Below are positions 1 to 11,183 of a stretch of 64,000 nucleotides of DNA, piece after piece. Within the stretch, counting starts at the first letter, position 1. Each line of letters starts with the position of its first letter. Under the pieces are notes generated by a model that was not told the DNA's origin, did no database searches, and worked only from the letters and a program-made list of their open reading frames with translations. The translations under genes were made by a program, and so were the position numbers. This DNA comes from Catonia carolina (lineage: Eukaryota; Arthropoda; Insecta; Hemiptera; Achilidae): positions 2,853,501-2,917,500 of the forward strand of contig JAQMRL010000016.1 in the NCBI GenBank assembly GCA_035578175.1, in the 5' to 3' direction.

Positions 1-776
1 CCTAATATTAATCATATATGAAAGACGCAAAATGAAAATCGATCTGAGTTTGCCTTAAAAATACGGAAAATCACTTTCACGCTGAACTAGGGTCTGTAGA
101 GAAAAATGCTTTAAATAAAAGTTGTAGATCTCTTAATTTTCTATAACTTCGATTATATACACTTTTGTCATAAAATGCATACTAGGGCCGAAATCTTAAA
201 AAGAAATCGATTTTTCACACGTTTTCGTGAGAAAAAAACAGAAAATCGCTAATTACCGCTTAACTAAGCGTTGTACAAAGAAACGTTTGAAATAAAAGTG
301 TTGTAGGATTTTAAATTCTCTACAAATTTTATTATATAACTTTTTGCGCTATAATACATATTAAAGCCGTAATCTTAAAAAAACACATTTTGTTACGAAA
401 AACGGCCTACCAAAAAATTTTAGCAAACATGGCGCCTACCCTATTATTAGGAGAATAAAAAAATTGAGTAAACCAGGCGTTTTTTTTAAAAAAATCGTTG
501 GACCAGTTTTTGATAAAATCGGAAAAAAGTGAAAAATTACTCGAATAAACTACTACTTCCGGTTGACCGATTTGGATGAAAGTGTTCGTGTCGGGTCCGG
601 TAGTGGTATGTAACTTAGGTTTCAATTTTTTATATACACACACAGACCAATAGCTAAAAACATGTTTTTTGTGTTCAGGGGGTCTGAAAACGTGTAGATC
701 ATGTGAAAACTTGATTTCTAAAAATCGACATGAAAACAATACTTTCCTTCGTATATATTCATATAGGCAAGAGAAA
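1..776 (-). repeat. HINE-like repeat, copy 1 (cut by window edge)
   Basis: This is a copy of the most abundant repeat of the window. It shares long blocks with the copies at 11212-12046, 19508-20441, 36987-37890, 51432-52376 and, inverted, 59400-60296. It ends with GGCAAGAGAAAGT at 764-776, which is the inverse of the ACTTTCTCTTGCC found near the other end of complete copies. The opposite end lies outside the window. It codes for nothing recognisable. Strand is assigned by taking the hairpin end of the element as its 3' end. Confidence 0.85.
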
Positions 777-1265
777 GTAAAAATAAGAAGTGGAGTGGTG
801 ATGAACAGCTTCCTTGTTTGTGGGACGTACACTCTTCGTCTTATAAAAACAGACCTCCAAACTATCAATACCAATGTAACAAATCACTCTTCTGCAAGCG
901 TTCACCAACTTGACACTACACAACAGCAAAATAAAATGAAACTGGCGCAACAAAAAGCGTTTAATGTGTAAACCTCTACTGGCATCAATACTAGCGCCAG
1001 CAAATCGTTGCACGTGTAAATGCGCCTTTAATGGGATCAGTTAAGGATGGATGGAGACACAAATTTGATGCCAGAGAACATCCGAGGTGAAATGGTTCAC
1101 TCACAGAAAGATCTAATGGAATTAACGAGACTGATTAACAGAATGGTGACGATGTTTTTTAGTGTTTCTAATGTTCTTATAATAATCATTGGTATCATTT
1201 TACAAAATTCAATATTTCATTTCAGACTTAAAAAGAAATCGATTAATACATGATTTTTGACGTTG
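777..1265. other. No gene seen
   Basis: AT-rich spacer between a HINE-like copy and a LINE-B fragment. Short open frames on both strands (about 100 codons at most) show no family resemblance and no compositional shift. Confidence 0.5.
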
Positions 1266-2210
1266 TCTTTGATTCAGGAGACTCCATAGGGAATATAGGA
1301 CATGTTAAGACAAAACTGATAATTTTAAAGTTTATTACAATGATAAATTCATCACTTACCACCAAAAATTTGTTACTGCTACTGCTTACTTCAGTAGGCT
1401 AGTCATGAACTCATTGTGTCAAATATCACAAAAAATTAAAAATTCAAACAATGATAAATTCATTAATTTACTAATAATTTTTTCCTGCTACTGCTTAACT
1501 CAGTAGGCTTGTCATGAATGCCTTTTTATCAAATAGTACACAATATTTATTTAATTAGAATTTAAATACTTTTCAACTAAAAACTATTTAGAAAGGAATT
1601 TGTGCACACTGTAAAATATTTCATCAATCAAATATTGTTTTAGCTTTTTTTTAAAATGACTTAAATTGTCACAACTTGTGGCAATTTATTTATGTGTTTT
1701 CTACCATCATAAGTTAATTGTTGTTCAAACAATTTAGTGCTGTGATTAGCAACATAATAATCGATTCTGTTTCTTTTGTAGTGGTTGTGAACATCTAAAT
1801 TCTGTAAAAAGGTATTTGGCTTTACGTACATTCTCACTTCAAAAATGTACAGAGAAGGAACAGTGAGCAATTGCAGCTCATTAAGTAGTGATCTGCATGA
1901 GGTAAGGTGGTTGACTCTCACCATACACCTGACAGCTTTTTTCCATGTTACATCGTGGTGAATTACACCATACTAATATGGAATGCCTGATAGGAGATGA
2001 AATTAAACCATGATAAGCTGCTATTAGCAATTTTGTATCATTGAATCTGTGTTTGTTTTTGAACTGTAAGTACTGACACTTTTTCCCATTAACTGTTAAC
2101 ATTAATTCATTCAGATATTGGACTACGGATTCTATGCTAATATGTGTATTCACTTCGAGACAATCAACCAGTAAACTTTTGTTTATGATTGAAGTATCAT
2201 CAGCAAACAG
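1266..2210 (-). mobile_element. LINE-B copy A, 3' fragment
   Basis: Minus-strand 3' part of a non-LTR retrotransposon, recognised by alignment with the fuller copy at 12425-16556. It holds the end of the reverse transcriptase region (frames at 2153-1881 and 1924-1661, with VNTHISIESVVQ and LTVNGKKCQYLQF blocks, then a TVPSLYIFEV block) followed by the 3' untranslated region. Frameshifts and internal deletions break the reading frame, so it is dead. The untranslated region contains the same internal duplication (TGCTACTGCTTA block twice) as copy B. Confidence 0.8.
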
Positions 2211-2391
2211 ATGTAACCAATGGTTGAAGCTTTTACCTATTACCTCTGATTGTTCTATTTTCTTTCTCTTTAATTCTTTATTTACAACTGTAAAATGTTA
2301 CAACAAGCAAATGTGATGATCATGATAATACTGTAAATGACATGATAGGCATGAGAGGGGTAGGGCCCCCATTGGTGCCTCCCCAAGAATG

Positions 2392-2745
2392 AAATTTGTA
2401 TATCAAATTAACAGGTCTCTACTCCAGCGTCTTTTAAGGCGTCTAGGGGGATTATCAGGAAAATGAACGCACCAGGGGGTTCTCGTGTTCGTGTGACTTG
2501 CCGTGAAAGCGTTTGTATAGGTATTCAATGGAATTTTGTACAAGTGGTGTTTTCAAATCTGTCTGTAAGGTTTTGTTGCTAACGTAAAGAGGTGCATTTG
2601 CTATAAGGCGTAATGTTTTTGACTGGAATGCTTGAATTCGTTGCAAGTTAGAGGGTTTGGCTGAACCGTAAATTTGGGACCCGTAGGTCCACATAGGTTT
2701 CAAATTGTTCAATATAATTAAATTCCTTTGTAGTATCAATATTAT
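2392..2745 (-). pseudogene. Jockey-type LINE reverse transcriptase C-terminus
   Basis: About 94 codons on the minus strand match the C-terminal part of jockey-clade reverse transcriptases: a WTYGSQIYGSA block, then NLQRIQAFQSKTLR, then NAPLYVSN and a DLKTP block. In the family this follows the palm/thumb of the polymerase and lies near the 3' end of ORF2. The catalytic palm, endonuclease and ORF1 are absent, so this is a typical 5'-truncated relic. It belongs to a different LINE clade from LINE-A and LINE-B. The assignment rests on family motifs known to me, not a search. Confidence 0.75.
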
Positions 2746-2776
2746 AAAATTATTTTAACCGATGGAAATAACGTTT

Positions 2777-3840
2777 TTAAAAACATATCAACACCGTACA
2801 GTTTCGCTATCTAGCGGCAGTTTTTCCATTTTCATAATGGATGCTTTTCGTTTTTAGTTGAAAAGGAAAGTAATCATGTGTTTGTAAATAAACGTGAAGC
2901 AAACAATTCTACTAAACAGTCATAGACTATTATAGAAAAGTGAATAGTGGGTTAGAATAATCTGCAGTCGACCAAACTAACTGATTGGTAAATTATGTTT
3001 TTATTTACTACTTGAAGAGTATTAAAATCTTTTCAGGTTATGTTTGAAAGTCGAAACTAATGAAAAGTTTAATAGAGGATGTGTATTCGGTTATTCTAAT
3101 CAGGTGTACTGGGCACTGCAGATTTAATTAGAGACGGTTTTGTGTTCAGTGTGAAAATTATTCGGTCAGTGTTTACAAGATTCAACTCGTATCATTTGTC
3201 CAAGGGTCATGCCCTGTAACGTGGTCCAGAAATAATGAATCTAGTTAATTGATTATTTTAAAAATTGGCGATCTCTTTAATAAACGGTTCTGTATTTATC
3301 GACTTTAAAAACGTATCAACACCGTATAGTTGAGCTATCTAGCGACAGTTTTTCATTTACAAAATGGACTCTTCGTTTTAATGAGGGAAAGAAGTGATCG
3401 TGTAGTTGTTAATAAACGTGAATAAAATAATTATACTAATAAACAGTAATAGGTTATTAGAGAAAATTGGATAGTGGATTCAAGAAAGAATCTGCAGTCG
3501 ACCAAACTAACTGTTTGGTAAATTATGTTTTTGTTTTATTCTTTAGATGAAGTGTATTAAAATCTTTTCAGGTTATGTGTGAGAATCAAAACTTAGTATG
3601 AACATTGTTAAATAAAAAGTTTGTTAGAGAATGTGTATTCGCTTATACTAATAAAGTGAACTGGGCACTGCAGATTTAATTAGAGACGGTTTATTGTTCA
3701 GCTGTGAAAATTATTCGGTCAGTGTTTACAAGATCCGAACTAGTTTCATGTTTCCTTGGGTCATGCCCTGTAACGTGGTCCAAAAATGCTGAATCTAGTT
3801 ACTTGATTATGTTAAATATTGGTGATCGTTTAATGAACGA
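2777..3840. repeat. Tandem duplication, two ~530 bp units
   Basis: Unit 1 (about 2777-3302) and unit 2 (about 3303-3840) share ordered blocks: TATCAACACCGTA near each start, CTATCTAGCG, AATCTGCAGTCGACCAAAC, ACTGGGCACTGCAGATTTAA, and TCATGCCCTGTAACGTGGTC near each end. Identity looks roughly 80-85% by eye with small indels. No coding potential is convincing; a short frame at 3704-3961 is not conserved in unit 1. Confidence 0.8.
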
Positions 3841-4861
3841 TTCTGCATATTATAATGACTTTTGCTTAAACCTACTTTTTTCGACAAGGTCAGACGGTTT
3901 TTACAACTTTGGAGCTTCAAAGAAACATGATAGTACACGAGGTTCTATTAATCTTAATTAATATTTAATCGTTGAAGCCAAAACCAACTTATTTATTTGT
4001 ACCGAAGATTAAGTTGTAAGGTGTAAAACATAACCTTAAACTTCGGAATCGAAATGTTTCTAAAGTCTGTTTTTTAAAAAAGTTTAAAGGTATAAAATAC
4101 CTATTGTTTAACAAGCAAATTCTTACCTTCCCAAATAATATTTTGAAAGATGTCCGTGACTTTATTAAGTAATTTGTTGAAAATAAATGTGTCATAGTTT
4201 GTCAAGAAAGGTAGCGAGTATATTATTTGGTGTAATAAAATTATGTCCAAGTGGTTCATGTAAAGAAATCTATTAGGCATTTTCTGTAGCATTGTCTTGT
4301 GCTGTTGCTGATTACAGGTGAAAATGATTGGCTAGAAGTAACCATTGATATGAAAATATGTCCACATTGCTACATGCATGTATGGTGAATGTACATTGTA
4401 TTTCAGTTGGACCTAATGTTATTGTTTTTTTGTGCGCAGGCAGCCTTGAAATATGCCACAACATAAATTACTTGAGATACCATCCTGTGCTGGGACTGAA
4501 TCTTAAATATCATTGGAAAAGGAAGTCTCATTGACAATTCAGTATCCAAGAAAACTAGCCAATTAAGTGAATTTTCATTAAAGGTATGTTAGTTTTATAT
4601 CATTATAATTGAAATTTTGTGAAATTCATAGTAATTATTTTCATTTTGATGTTCTTCTAAAGAGGAAAATTTAAGAAGGAATTTATGCATACAGAATTAA
4701 TAGTATTTGTGACTGTCCATGGGAAAAGGGACCCAAGTCAAAAGTAAGGTTAGGAGTGATTCTTGCCGACAATTAATGCTGAAACAGTTATATTTAAGAT
4801 TTGGGCTTTAATTTGAATTTTAGTGAAAAATTGAATGTAATACAAGTTGTTTGACAACTGT
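3841..4861. other. No gene seen
   Basis: AT-rich sequence with only short open frames. I recognised no repeat copy, RNA gene or coding motif. Confidence 0.45.
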
Positions 4862-5290
4862 TATATCTAGCATTTTTTTGTATAACGCGTAGTTTAGCAG
4901 TAATTAGCGTTTTTCTGTTTTCTCTCATGAAAACATAGGGAAAATCGATTTTTTTTTAGGATTGCAGCTGGAGCGTGCATCTTACTACAAAAGTGTTTAC
5001 AATCAAATTTATAGGAAATTAAATATCTATAACTTTTATTTAAAGCATTGTTCTCTACAGAGCCTAGTTTAGCGTGACAAAAGAGTGATTGTCCGTATTT
5101 TTAAGCCTAACTAAGGTTAATTTTCATTTTGAGTCTTTCACTCATGAGTAAAATTAGGTTATGTTTATTGGGCTTAGTTTTTTGGTTATTTCTAATGCTT
5201 TATTACTAATGTTAGGTTTATTATTAATTATTTCTATTGGCAAGAGACAGTTGTGTGAGTGTTTATACCACATTTTTTCACTGTTATTTA
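4862..5290 (+). repeat. HINE-like repeat, partial inverted copy
   Basis: Inverted relative to copy 1. It carries the hairpin-side half: the CGTAGTTTAGCAGTAATTAG block, the CTCTACAGAGCCTAGTTTAG block, and then GGCAAGAGACAGT followed by TGTGTGAGTG near the end. The other half is missing. It is diverged (one mismatch in the 13-bp subterminal motif). Confidence 0.75.
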
Positions 5291-5670
5291 TAAACAAAAG
5301 TTACAGAATTTTTAAAAAAAGGTTAAGAAACACTAATTTTTTGGAGATTGCAATGAAAGTGGGTTAATATTTGATGAGTGATGATATTGTTCAATTGGTG
5401 TTTACTCTCTTTGTCTCTGTTAGATGTCATCTCTTACTGATGTAACATTGTGTGCTGAATCATGTGACCTCTTCAAATAATTCATATCTCAAATTGTTAA
5501 CATCCTGTAGCTGATTTATTTGAGGTCATGTCAAATGTAAAAACAACAAATTGAAAAATTTTATTGTAATTTAACATACAACAAGATAAACAGTTACAAT
5601 TTTGTTTTATATTTTAACGAATTGCATTTTGTATTTGAATTAATACTAAGGAAACTAATCTAAAAAAAAA
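5291..5670. other. No gene seen
   Basis: AT-rich spacer between two HINE-like copies in opposite orientation; nothing recognisable. Confidence 0.4.
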
Positions 5671-5759
5671 TCTGATGTGAAACACTCACACAACTTTCTC
5701 TTGCCAATGCAAATAATTAACAATATTACCTAACATTAGTAATAAAACATTAGAAATAA
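5671..5759 (-). repeat. HINE-like copy 2, first piece (split by LINE-A)
   Basis: Hairpin end of a HINE-like element: TCTGATGTGAAACACTCACAC followed by ACTTTCTCTTGCC, up to the ATTAGAAATAA where LINE-A begins. The remainder of the same element resumes at 11212. Together the pieces give about 920 bp, the normal length. Confidence 0.85.
5749..5759 (+). repeat. Target-site duplication of LINE-A, left
   Basis: ATTAGAAATAA here is repeated at 11212-11222, directly after the LINE-A tail. Both lie in the same place of the interrupted HINE-like repeat, so this is a target-site duplication and not chance. The first ATT could also be part of the tail. Confidence 0.8.
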
Positions 5760-6506
5760 GGTTGGTAGTACTGAATTTGAAGATTGTAGTGGTGTGTATT
5801 TGTTAGCGTATTATTTTTGTATATTAAAGTGGTTTAGATACAACTGATCGTTTTTTTATGTGATGGTACTCTATCTATGTAAGTGTGTGAGCAGGTGGTG
5901 CTAAAAAGTATTGTGGTAAGAAACTGTGTATAACTTTTTAATCAAAAAATCGCATAGTAGAATGGGTTTCAGTACGAATTAATTGGATAAGAGTTACGGT
6001 AATATTTAAAAAAACTGAACTTTGTACTAGGAGCTGCCAATATTAAAGTTTTAAGAAATAAATGAACGGGTTGTAATGACCAATACTGCACAGATTTATT
6101 CAAACAAAGGATTTAATTAGAGAGGTAGATAAGCCTACTTTAATATTTATAACAGATTATGTACTGAATTTGATAAGAAAATAGGCGGTATCGGATTTTA
6201 TTTTGCTTTAATTGGATTACGGTAAAATCCATTCATTATAATTATTTTATCATTTAATAGTCTGTATGTTTTGATTAAAATTGTATTCCTTTCATTTTCA
6301 TTTGCCGTCCACTTTGTTTTTACTGTAATAATTACCATGGGCCTCCTTTTGTGTTCCCATGCCTTGGTAGCCCTCTAGGCGTATCCAGCAACTCCTGTGT
6401 GCCTGTTTCCTTATGGATTTTGAATAATTGTGTGTCAGGGTGAATGTTAATCTGCAGTCTTATAGGTTTGATGGTAAAACTTGCATTATATCAGGGAGAG
6501 CAGTAG

Positions 6507-7364
6507 ATGTCAGATAAAAAAATCAGCCAGTACTTTACTCCGGGGAAGCGCTTAAGGTCCAAATCTTCACCGGAAGCGTTAAAACAAGTAGCAAAAAAAT
6601 CGCTACAAAGTAGACAGGGGAGTTGCAGCGGAGAAGGTAGTAAAAGTATTTGTACAAATATGGAACCGGATGATGCGATGGTGAGGGTTATTGGTGATTT
6701 ACTGGATCGAAAGCTGGCTGCCCTGAGGGATGATTTCAGTGACTTGAAAAAAGTCGTAATGGGGGTACTGCAGGAAAATAAGGAGTTGAAGGACGAAGTA
6801 AAAAGACTGAAATCTCAAAATAATTTGATGTTTGAAAGGCTAACAGATCTGGAGGATCGTTCAAGACGGAATAACTTGATCTTCCGTGGCATGAAATATA
6901 GAAGGGGTGCGGAGAGCAGGGTAGTGCTTGAAAAATTCTGTAAGGATACGTTGGGACTTAACCAGGTAGTGATAAATCGCGCCCACCAGTTGGGAAAACC
7001 TATTGACAACGGCCCGATTATAGCGCACATCCCAAAGGATGAGGATATCCAGGAAATACTAAAAAATGTAAGCAAGTTGAAGGGAACCGATTACGTGATC
7101 CATAAGGACTTCTCCAAGGTGACGAGAGAAAAAATGAATAGATTATTGAGCATAAGGCGAGAGATCCTGCGAGTGGATAATACGAAAAAAATAAGCGTCA
7201 GGGGGGATAAGATGATAATAGAGGGGTGTTATTTTACTTGCTCGGAAGAAATGGCACTCAGGTGGCGAAGGGAGGATGGTGTGAAGAAGCTTTCAGAGAT
7301 TTTCGGTCGAGAGATGTCAGATCTAATTGGAAATGTGGGCAGAACATTTGCGGAAAAAAGTTAG
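6507..7364 (+). CDS. LINE-A ORF1 protein (nucleic-acid binding, coiled coil)
   Basis: Open frame of 285 codons beginning at an ATG about 750 bp into the element. Residues ~1-45 are basic and Ser/Lys rich. Residues ~55-115 have heptad-like Leu/Val spacing consistent with a coiled coil. A DLEDRSRRNNLIFRG block follows at ~115, the hallmark start of the RNA-recognition-like domain in many LINE ORF1 proteins. After it come an RAHQLGK motif and a basic C-terminal domain (KDFSKVTREK). In the family such proteins form trimers, coat the LINE RNA and chaperone nucleic acid. The frame is intact, unlike ORF2. Function is inferred from family motifs. Confidence 0.85.
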   Translation: MSDKKISQYFTPGKRLRSKSSPEALKQVAKKSLQSRQGSCSGEGSKSICTNMEPDDAMVRVIGDLLDRKLAALRDDFSDLKKVVMGVLQENKELKDEVKRLKSQNNLMFERLTDLEDRSRRNNLIFRGMKYRRGAESRVVLEKFCKDTLGLNQVVINRAHQLGKPIDNGPIIAHIPKDEDIQEILKNVSKLKGTDYVIHKDFSKVTREKMNRLLSIRREILRVDNTKKISVRGDKMIIEGCYFTCSEEMALRWRREDGVKKLSEIFGREMSDLIGNVGRTFAEKS

Positions 7365-7454
7365 GAGGGGATCGTCTGCCAGGTTGGTGGGAGCTCTTCG
7401 GATCACGGGCTGCGTCCTGGCACTTGTAGGGACGTAGTTGGTGGTCTAAAGATT

Positions 7455-8660
7455 TTGGGGTATAATATTGCAGGACTCAGGGGTAAGAGATATGATAGCG
7501 ATTTCCTGAATTTTGTTAGGGAGCATGACATTTTTGTCCTCTTCGAGACTCACATGGAGCAGCACGAAATAGATGATTGGGGGGAAAATTATTTCCAGGG
7601 TTATTGTACAAGGTGGGAGTGTGCAGTGCGAGATTGTAAATATGGTAGAGCTAAGGGGGGAATGTTGCTGGGATTTAGGGATGATTTACAGGGGAGGGTA
7701 AAATATGTAAACATGGGGAATAAATTGGTGCTATTTTTACAGCAATTGGGTCAGAAAATTATGTTGGTTCCGGTATATCTAAGTGGAAGTGGCAATATTG
7801 AAAGTTGGGAAGAAGATTATAATAAGGTATGGGAGACTTTGGAACAGGGAAATGAAAATAAAAATTTTATCGCGCTGGGAGACTTTAATAGTAGAATAGG
7901 TAATAGACAATCTGTCCCGGAAGAAATGGTACTAGGGGATTCACTTACAAAGGATAGACATTCAAAGGATATGGTAGTAAATAGTAAGGGTGAACGTCTT
8001 TTGGAGCTCTGCGACAGATTCAATTTACTTATTGTTAATGGACGATGTAAAGGGGATGAGTCAGGGGAATATACTTATATAGGGGGGGTGGGTTCATCAG
8101 TAATAGATTTGGCATTAATATCCTTAGAACTAGTTGATCTGATTGAGGAGTTTTATGTGGGCTTGGAAAGCTTCTCGGATCATTTGCCTATTGTAATGTC
8201 TCTTAAGAATGTGGATGGGGGACCGGTTCCCAATGTACTGCCTCTGCTACCGAAGCTGAGATGGACAGAAAATGATGACCTAGGTTTTAAATGTAGAATG
8301 CAGGATATTTGCGCCCAAAAGGGCTGCCTTTCAGATAATGTTAATCAGGCAGTAAGTGACCTAACAGAACGAGTATTGCAGGCAGCGTCGGGTGGACTGG
8401 TTTTGGGGGTGGGGAATAGGACAACTCACAAGCAGCGTTGGTTTGACAGGGAATGTGTGAATGCAAGGAAAAGAGTGTACAGAGTGTTGCATAATTATAG
8501 GAAATTTAGTACGGAATATTGGAGACTAGAATACTTAGAAACTAATAAAACGTATAAGAAATTGTGCAAGGAAAAGAAATTAACTATTATTCTGAATTTT
8601 CAGAGAGGTTTAGGAGCGTTCGTGATTCGAGGGGGTTCTGGGAATTGGTTAAAGGTTTAA
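7455..8660 (+). CDS. LINE-A ORF2, endonuclease part (frameshifted end)
   Basis: About 400 codons encoding an APE-type endonuclease, which nicks target DNA to prime reverse transcription. Visible motifs in order: NIAGLRGK near the start, FETHMEQHE (catalytic Glu), GDFNSRIGN (Asp/Asn), IDLALIS, and SDHLPIVMS with the SDH triad. The frame begins after a TAA at about 7446 and has no ATG close by: position 7455 is TTG. The start is therefore uncertain; translation by reinitiation after ORF1 (90 bp upstream) or a lost ATG are both possible. The last ~28 codons are out of frame. The true ORF2 continues in the frame of 8564-10696 after a one-base loss in an A-rich run near 8575. Confidence 0.85.
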   Translation: MGYNIAGLRGKRYDSDFLNFVREHDIFVLFETHMEQHEIDDWGENYFQGYCTRWECAVRDCKYGRAKGGMLLGFRDDLQGRVKYVNMGNKLVLFLQQLGQKIMLVPVYLSGSGNIESWEEDYNKVWETLEQGNENKNFIALGDFNSRIGNRQSVPEEMVLGDSLTKDRHSKDMVVNSKGERLLELCDRFNLLIVNGRCKGDESGEYTYIGGVGSSVIDLALISLELVDLIEEFYVGLESFSDHLPIVMSLKNVDGGPVPNVLPLLPKLRWTENDDLGFKCRMQDICAQKGCLSDNVNQAVSDLTERVLQAASGGLVLGVGNRTTHKQRWFDRECVNARKRVYRVLHNYRKFSTEYWRLEYLETNKTYKKLCKEKKLTIILNFQRGLGAFVIRGGSGNWLKV

Positions 8661-10696
8661 AGTCGAATCCATTTCTAACACAGAGTAGTATTAGTGCAGA
8701 TAAATGGGTGGCACACTTCAGAGAATTGTTACATTCAACGGAACCAGGGCTGCTGACATCATATGCAGCAAGGAGGGTGGAGGATGAGGGATTGGATGCG
8801 GTAATTACGATAGAGGAAGTGCAGCGTGTTATTAGAAAAATGAAGAATAATAAAGCACCGGGGCTAGATAGGATACCAGCTGAGTTTTTTAAGGAGGCAC
8901 CTAAAGAATATTTACGGCTATTAGCTACTCTATTTAATAATATTTTTGAATCTGGGGTTATACCAGAATCATTTAGGAAGTCAATCATTTTTCCAATCCA
9001 CAAAAAGGGGTCATTAAGTGATCCAGTCAACTACAGGGGGATTTCCTTTTTAAATGTAATGTCTAAGGTATTTTCAGGAATTTTATTAAGTAGATTAGAA
9101 ATGTGGGTCAGGAAGAAGGGTATATTAAACGAATATCAGGCGGGGTTCCGTAAGGGTTATTCAACATTGGATAACATCTTTAATTTGTTAAATATTATCG
9201 CTTTAAAAGTAGGCGGAGGTGGGAAAAAATTGTACTGTTTTTTTGTGGATTTACGCGCGGCATTTGATGCTGTGAATAGGAATGCTTTGTTTTATAAACT
9301 ATCTGAGATGGGTGTGTCTACTAAGCTTCTTACGGTCATGGCGAATTTATATCATAACACGGCATCTTGTGTGTGGACCAAGGAGGGGGTCACAAAGGAG
9401 TTTATTACAGATCGTGGGGTGAGACAAGGGTGTGTGTTGTCACCACTGTTATTTGCCTTGTTCATTAATGATTTACATGAGGTGTTAGAAGGCGGAGTAT
9501 GGTGTGGTAGTATAAATGTCAGAGTACTGATGTATGCAGATGATCTGGTGTTAGTTGCCTCTGTTCCAAGAGAGTTACAAAGAATGATTGATAGATTCCA
9601 AGCGTACTGTGAAAGATGGAACCTGGTTGTTAACTTAAACAAATCAAAAGTAATGGTTTTTAGGAAGGGAGGAGGTTTAGGAAGAAATGAAAAATGGTTT
9701 TATGAGGGTAAACATATTGAGGTGGTTAACAAATACAAATATTTAGGAGTGACTTTTACCCCCTTGCTGTCTTTTAACTTGCAAATACGGGAGAAAATAT
9801 CAGTAGGAAAATTTGCCCTTAATAGTGTTTGGCGGCTTTTTCTGTCAAAAGATAATATTCCGATATCCTCTAAGGTGAAAGTGTTTGATGCGGCTTGCAA
9901 GACGATAGTAACATACGGAGCTGAAGCATGGGGGTGGAAAACAGGGAAGGACATTGAACAGTTTCAGGCGTTCTTCTTGAAAAAACTATTTGGTTTACCA
10001 AGGACCACGCCTGGGTATATATTGTACCTGGAAACGGGTGTAAGCTTGATGAGGATTCAGGTTTTGGAGATGCATTTTAAATTCGTATTAAGAGTTTTAG
10101 GCTTGCAACAGACAAGACTAGTGCATCAGCTAACTAGCTTAGTAATTAATAGAAAGGTGGGTTGGTTTAAGACATGGTTGGATCTGAGTGAGAGGTATGG
10201 AATGGGAGGCAGGTTTGAATTTGTCAATATCGGAGACTGGCCGGGTGTCACTCAGTCACTGATAGAGAAAATAAAGGAAGTAACTGAACAAGTTTGGGTG
10301 GAAAGGGCAGCTAGGTCGAGTTTTCACGGATTGTATGCTGACCTGAGATGGGATCTTGGTGAAAAAGGGTACATGAAAGACAATATTGGGAGAGGCTTTA
10401 TGAGCATAATTTTTAAGGCTAGAGCTTCTATGTTGTCGTTAAATTATAATCCTGCGAGGGAAGAGGGCAGGTGGATGTGTTCCCTGTGCAGTGCTCGGGA
10501 GGATGAGGATGTCATTCATTTTATATCTAAGTGTGGGGTGTTGGCAGAATTCAGGATGAGATGTTTCGGGAGGAGAGAATTGAGTAAGGAGGAAACCATT
10601 GAGTACTTAAATGGAAAGAATTGGTTAACTCTGGTAAAGTATCTAAGAGAAGCTGGCTCGTATAGGTACCAGTTGGTAAGGGAATTTAATATTTAA
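8564..10696 (+). CDS. LINE-A ORF2, reverse transcriptase part
   Basis: About 710 open codons, the 3' part of ORF2. Motifs in order: KNNKAPGLDRIPAEFFK (finger region), NYRGISFLNVMSKVFSG, GFRKGYSTLDNIF, LRAAFDAVNRNAL with the first catalytic Asp, GVRQGCVLSPLLFALFIND, MYADDLVLVAS with the catalytic YADD at about residue 322, and NLNKSKVMVF then YKYLGVTFTP in the thumb. The C-terminus has a CSLC...HFISKC knuckle near residue 640. The enzyme copies LINE RNA into the nicked site. The Met at 8564 is internal and is not the real start; the frame is joined upstream to the endonuclease by a single-base frameshift. I saw no other stop or lost catalytic residue in this part. Confidence 0.9.
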   Translation: MQGKEINYYSEFSERFRSVRDSRGFWELVKGLKSNPFLTQSSISADKWVAHFRELLHSTEPGLLTSYAARRVEDEGLDAVITIEEVQRVIRKMKNNKAPGLDRIPAEFFKEAPKEYLRLLATLFNNIFESGVIPESFRKSIIFPIHKKGSLSDPVNYRGISFLNVMSKVFSGILLSRLEMWVRKKGILNEYQAGFRKGYSTLDNIFNLLNIIALKVGGGGKKLYCFFVDLRAAFDAVNRNALFYKLSEMGVSTKLLTVMANLYHNTASCVWTKEGVTKEFITDRGVRQGCVLSPLLFALFINDLHEVLEGGVWCGSINVRVLMYADDLVLVASVPRELQRMIDRFQAYCERWNLVVNLNKSKVMVFRKGGGLGRNEKWFYEGKHIEVVNKYKYLGVTFTPLLSFNLQIREKISVGKFALNSVWRLFLSKDNIPISSKVKVFDAACKTIVTYGAEAWGWKTGKDIEQFQAFFLKKLFGLPRTTPGYILYLETGVSLMRIQVLEMHFKFVLRVLGLQQTRLVHQLTSLVINRKVGWFKTWLDLSERYGMGGRFEFVNIGDWPGVTQSLIEKIKEVTEQVWVERAARSSFHGLYADLRWDLGEKGYMKDNIGRGFMSIIFKARASMLSLNYNPAREEGRWMCSLCSAREDEDVIHFISKCGVLAEFRMRCFGRRELSKEETIEYLNGKNWLTLVKYLREAGSYRYQLVREFNI

Positions 10697-11183
10697 ATAA
10701 CTAGGAAATGTAAGGGTACTAAAAGGTTTAAGGGTACTAGATGCTATGATAATTCTCTTCTCTCGGTGCGCTGGGTTTTGGGTCCTGTGGTATTGTACCG
10801 TTAATATAGTAAATGGCGCAACGAAGGTTGTTTTTTTTTAAAGTTATTTCTATTGGACTTGTTTGTCTCCTTGAGTAATGAAACTTTGTGTATATTGTTA
10901 AGAAGAGTTGTGCATGTAAATATTTTGTTCTTTTTTTTATTTTTTATTTTTATAATGTAATGGTAAAGGGGACTACCAGCCGGGCAGACGACCGGGTAGG
11001 TCATGCTGGCAAGTGTTTTGCCTAGAATAAGAAACGCAACAAAGTGAAGGTGAATTAGCATATTGTATTTCTTGATTCAATTAATTTATGGTTTGGTTTT
11101 CTTTGCTGTATTTTATGTGTGCTAATTTGTATTTTTTGTTTCTTTTCTATTGTTTGTAAATTTAAATGGCAAATAAAAAACAC

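Noticed and set aside
8587..9030. 147-codon minus-strand frame and other antisense frames within LINE-A
   Set aside because: Shadows of the reverse transcriptase; no independent motif.
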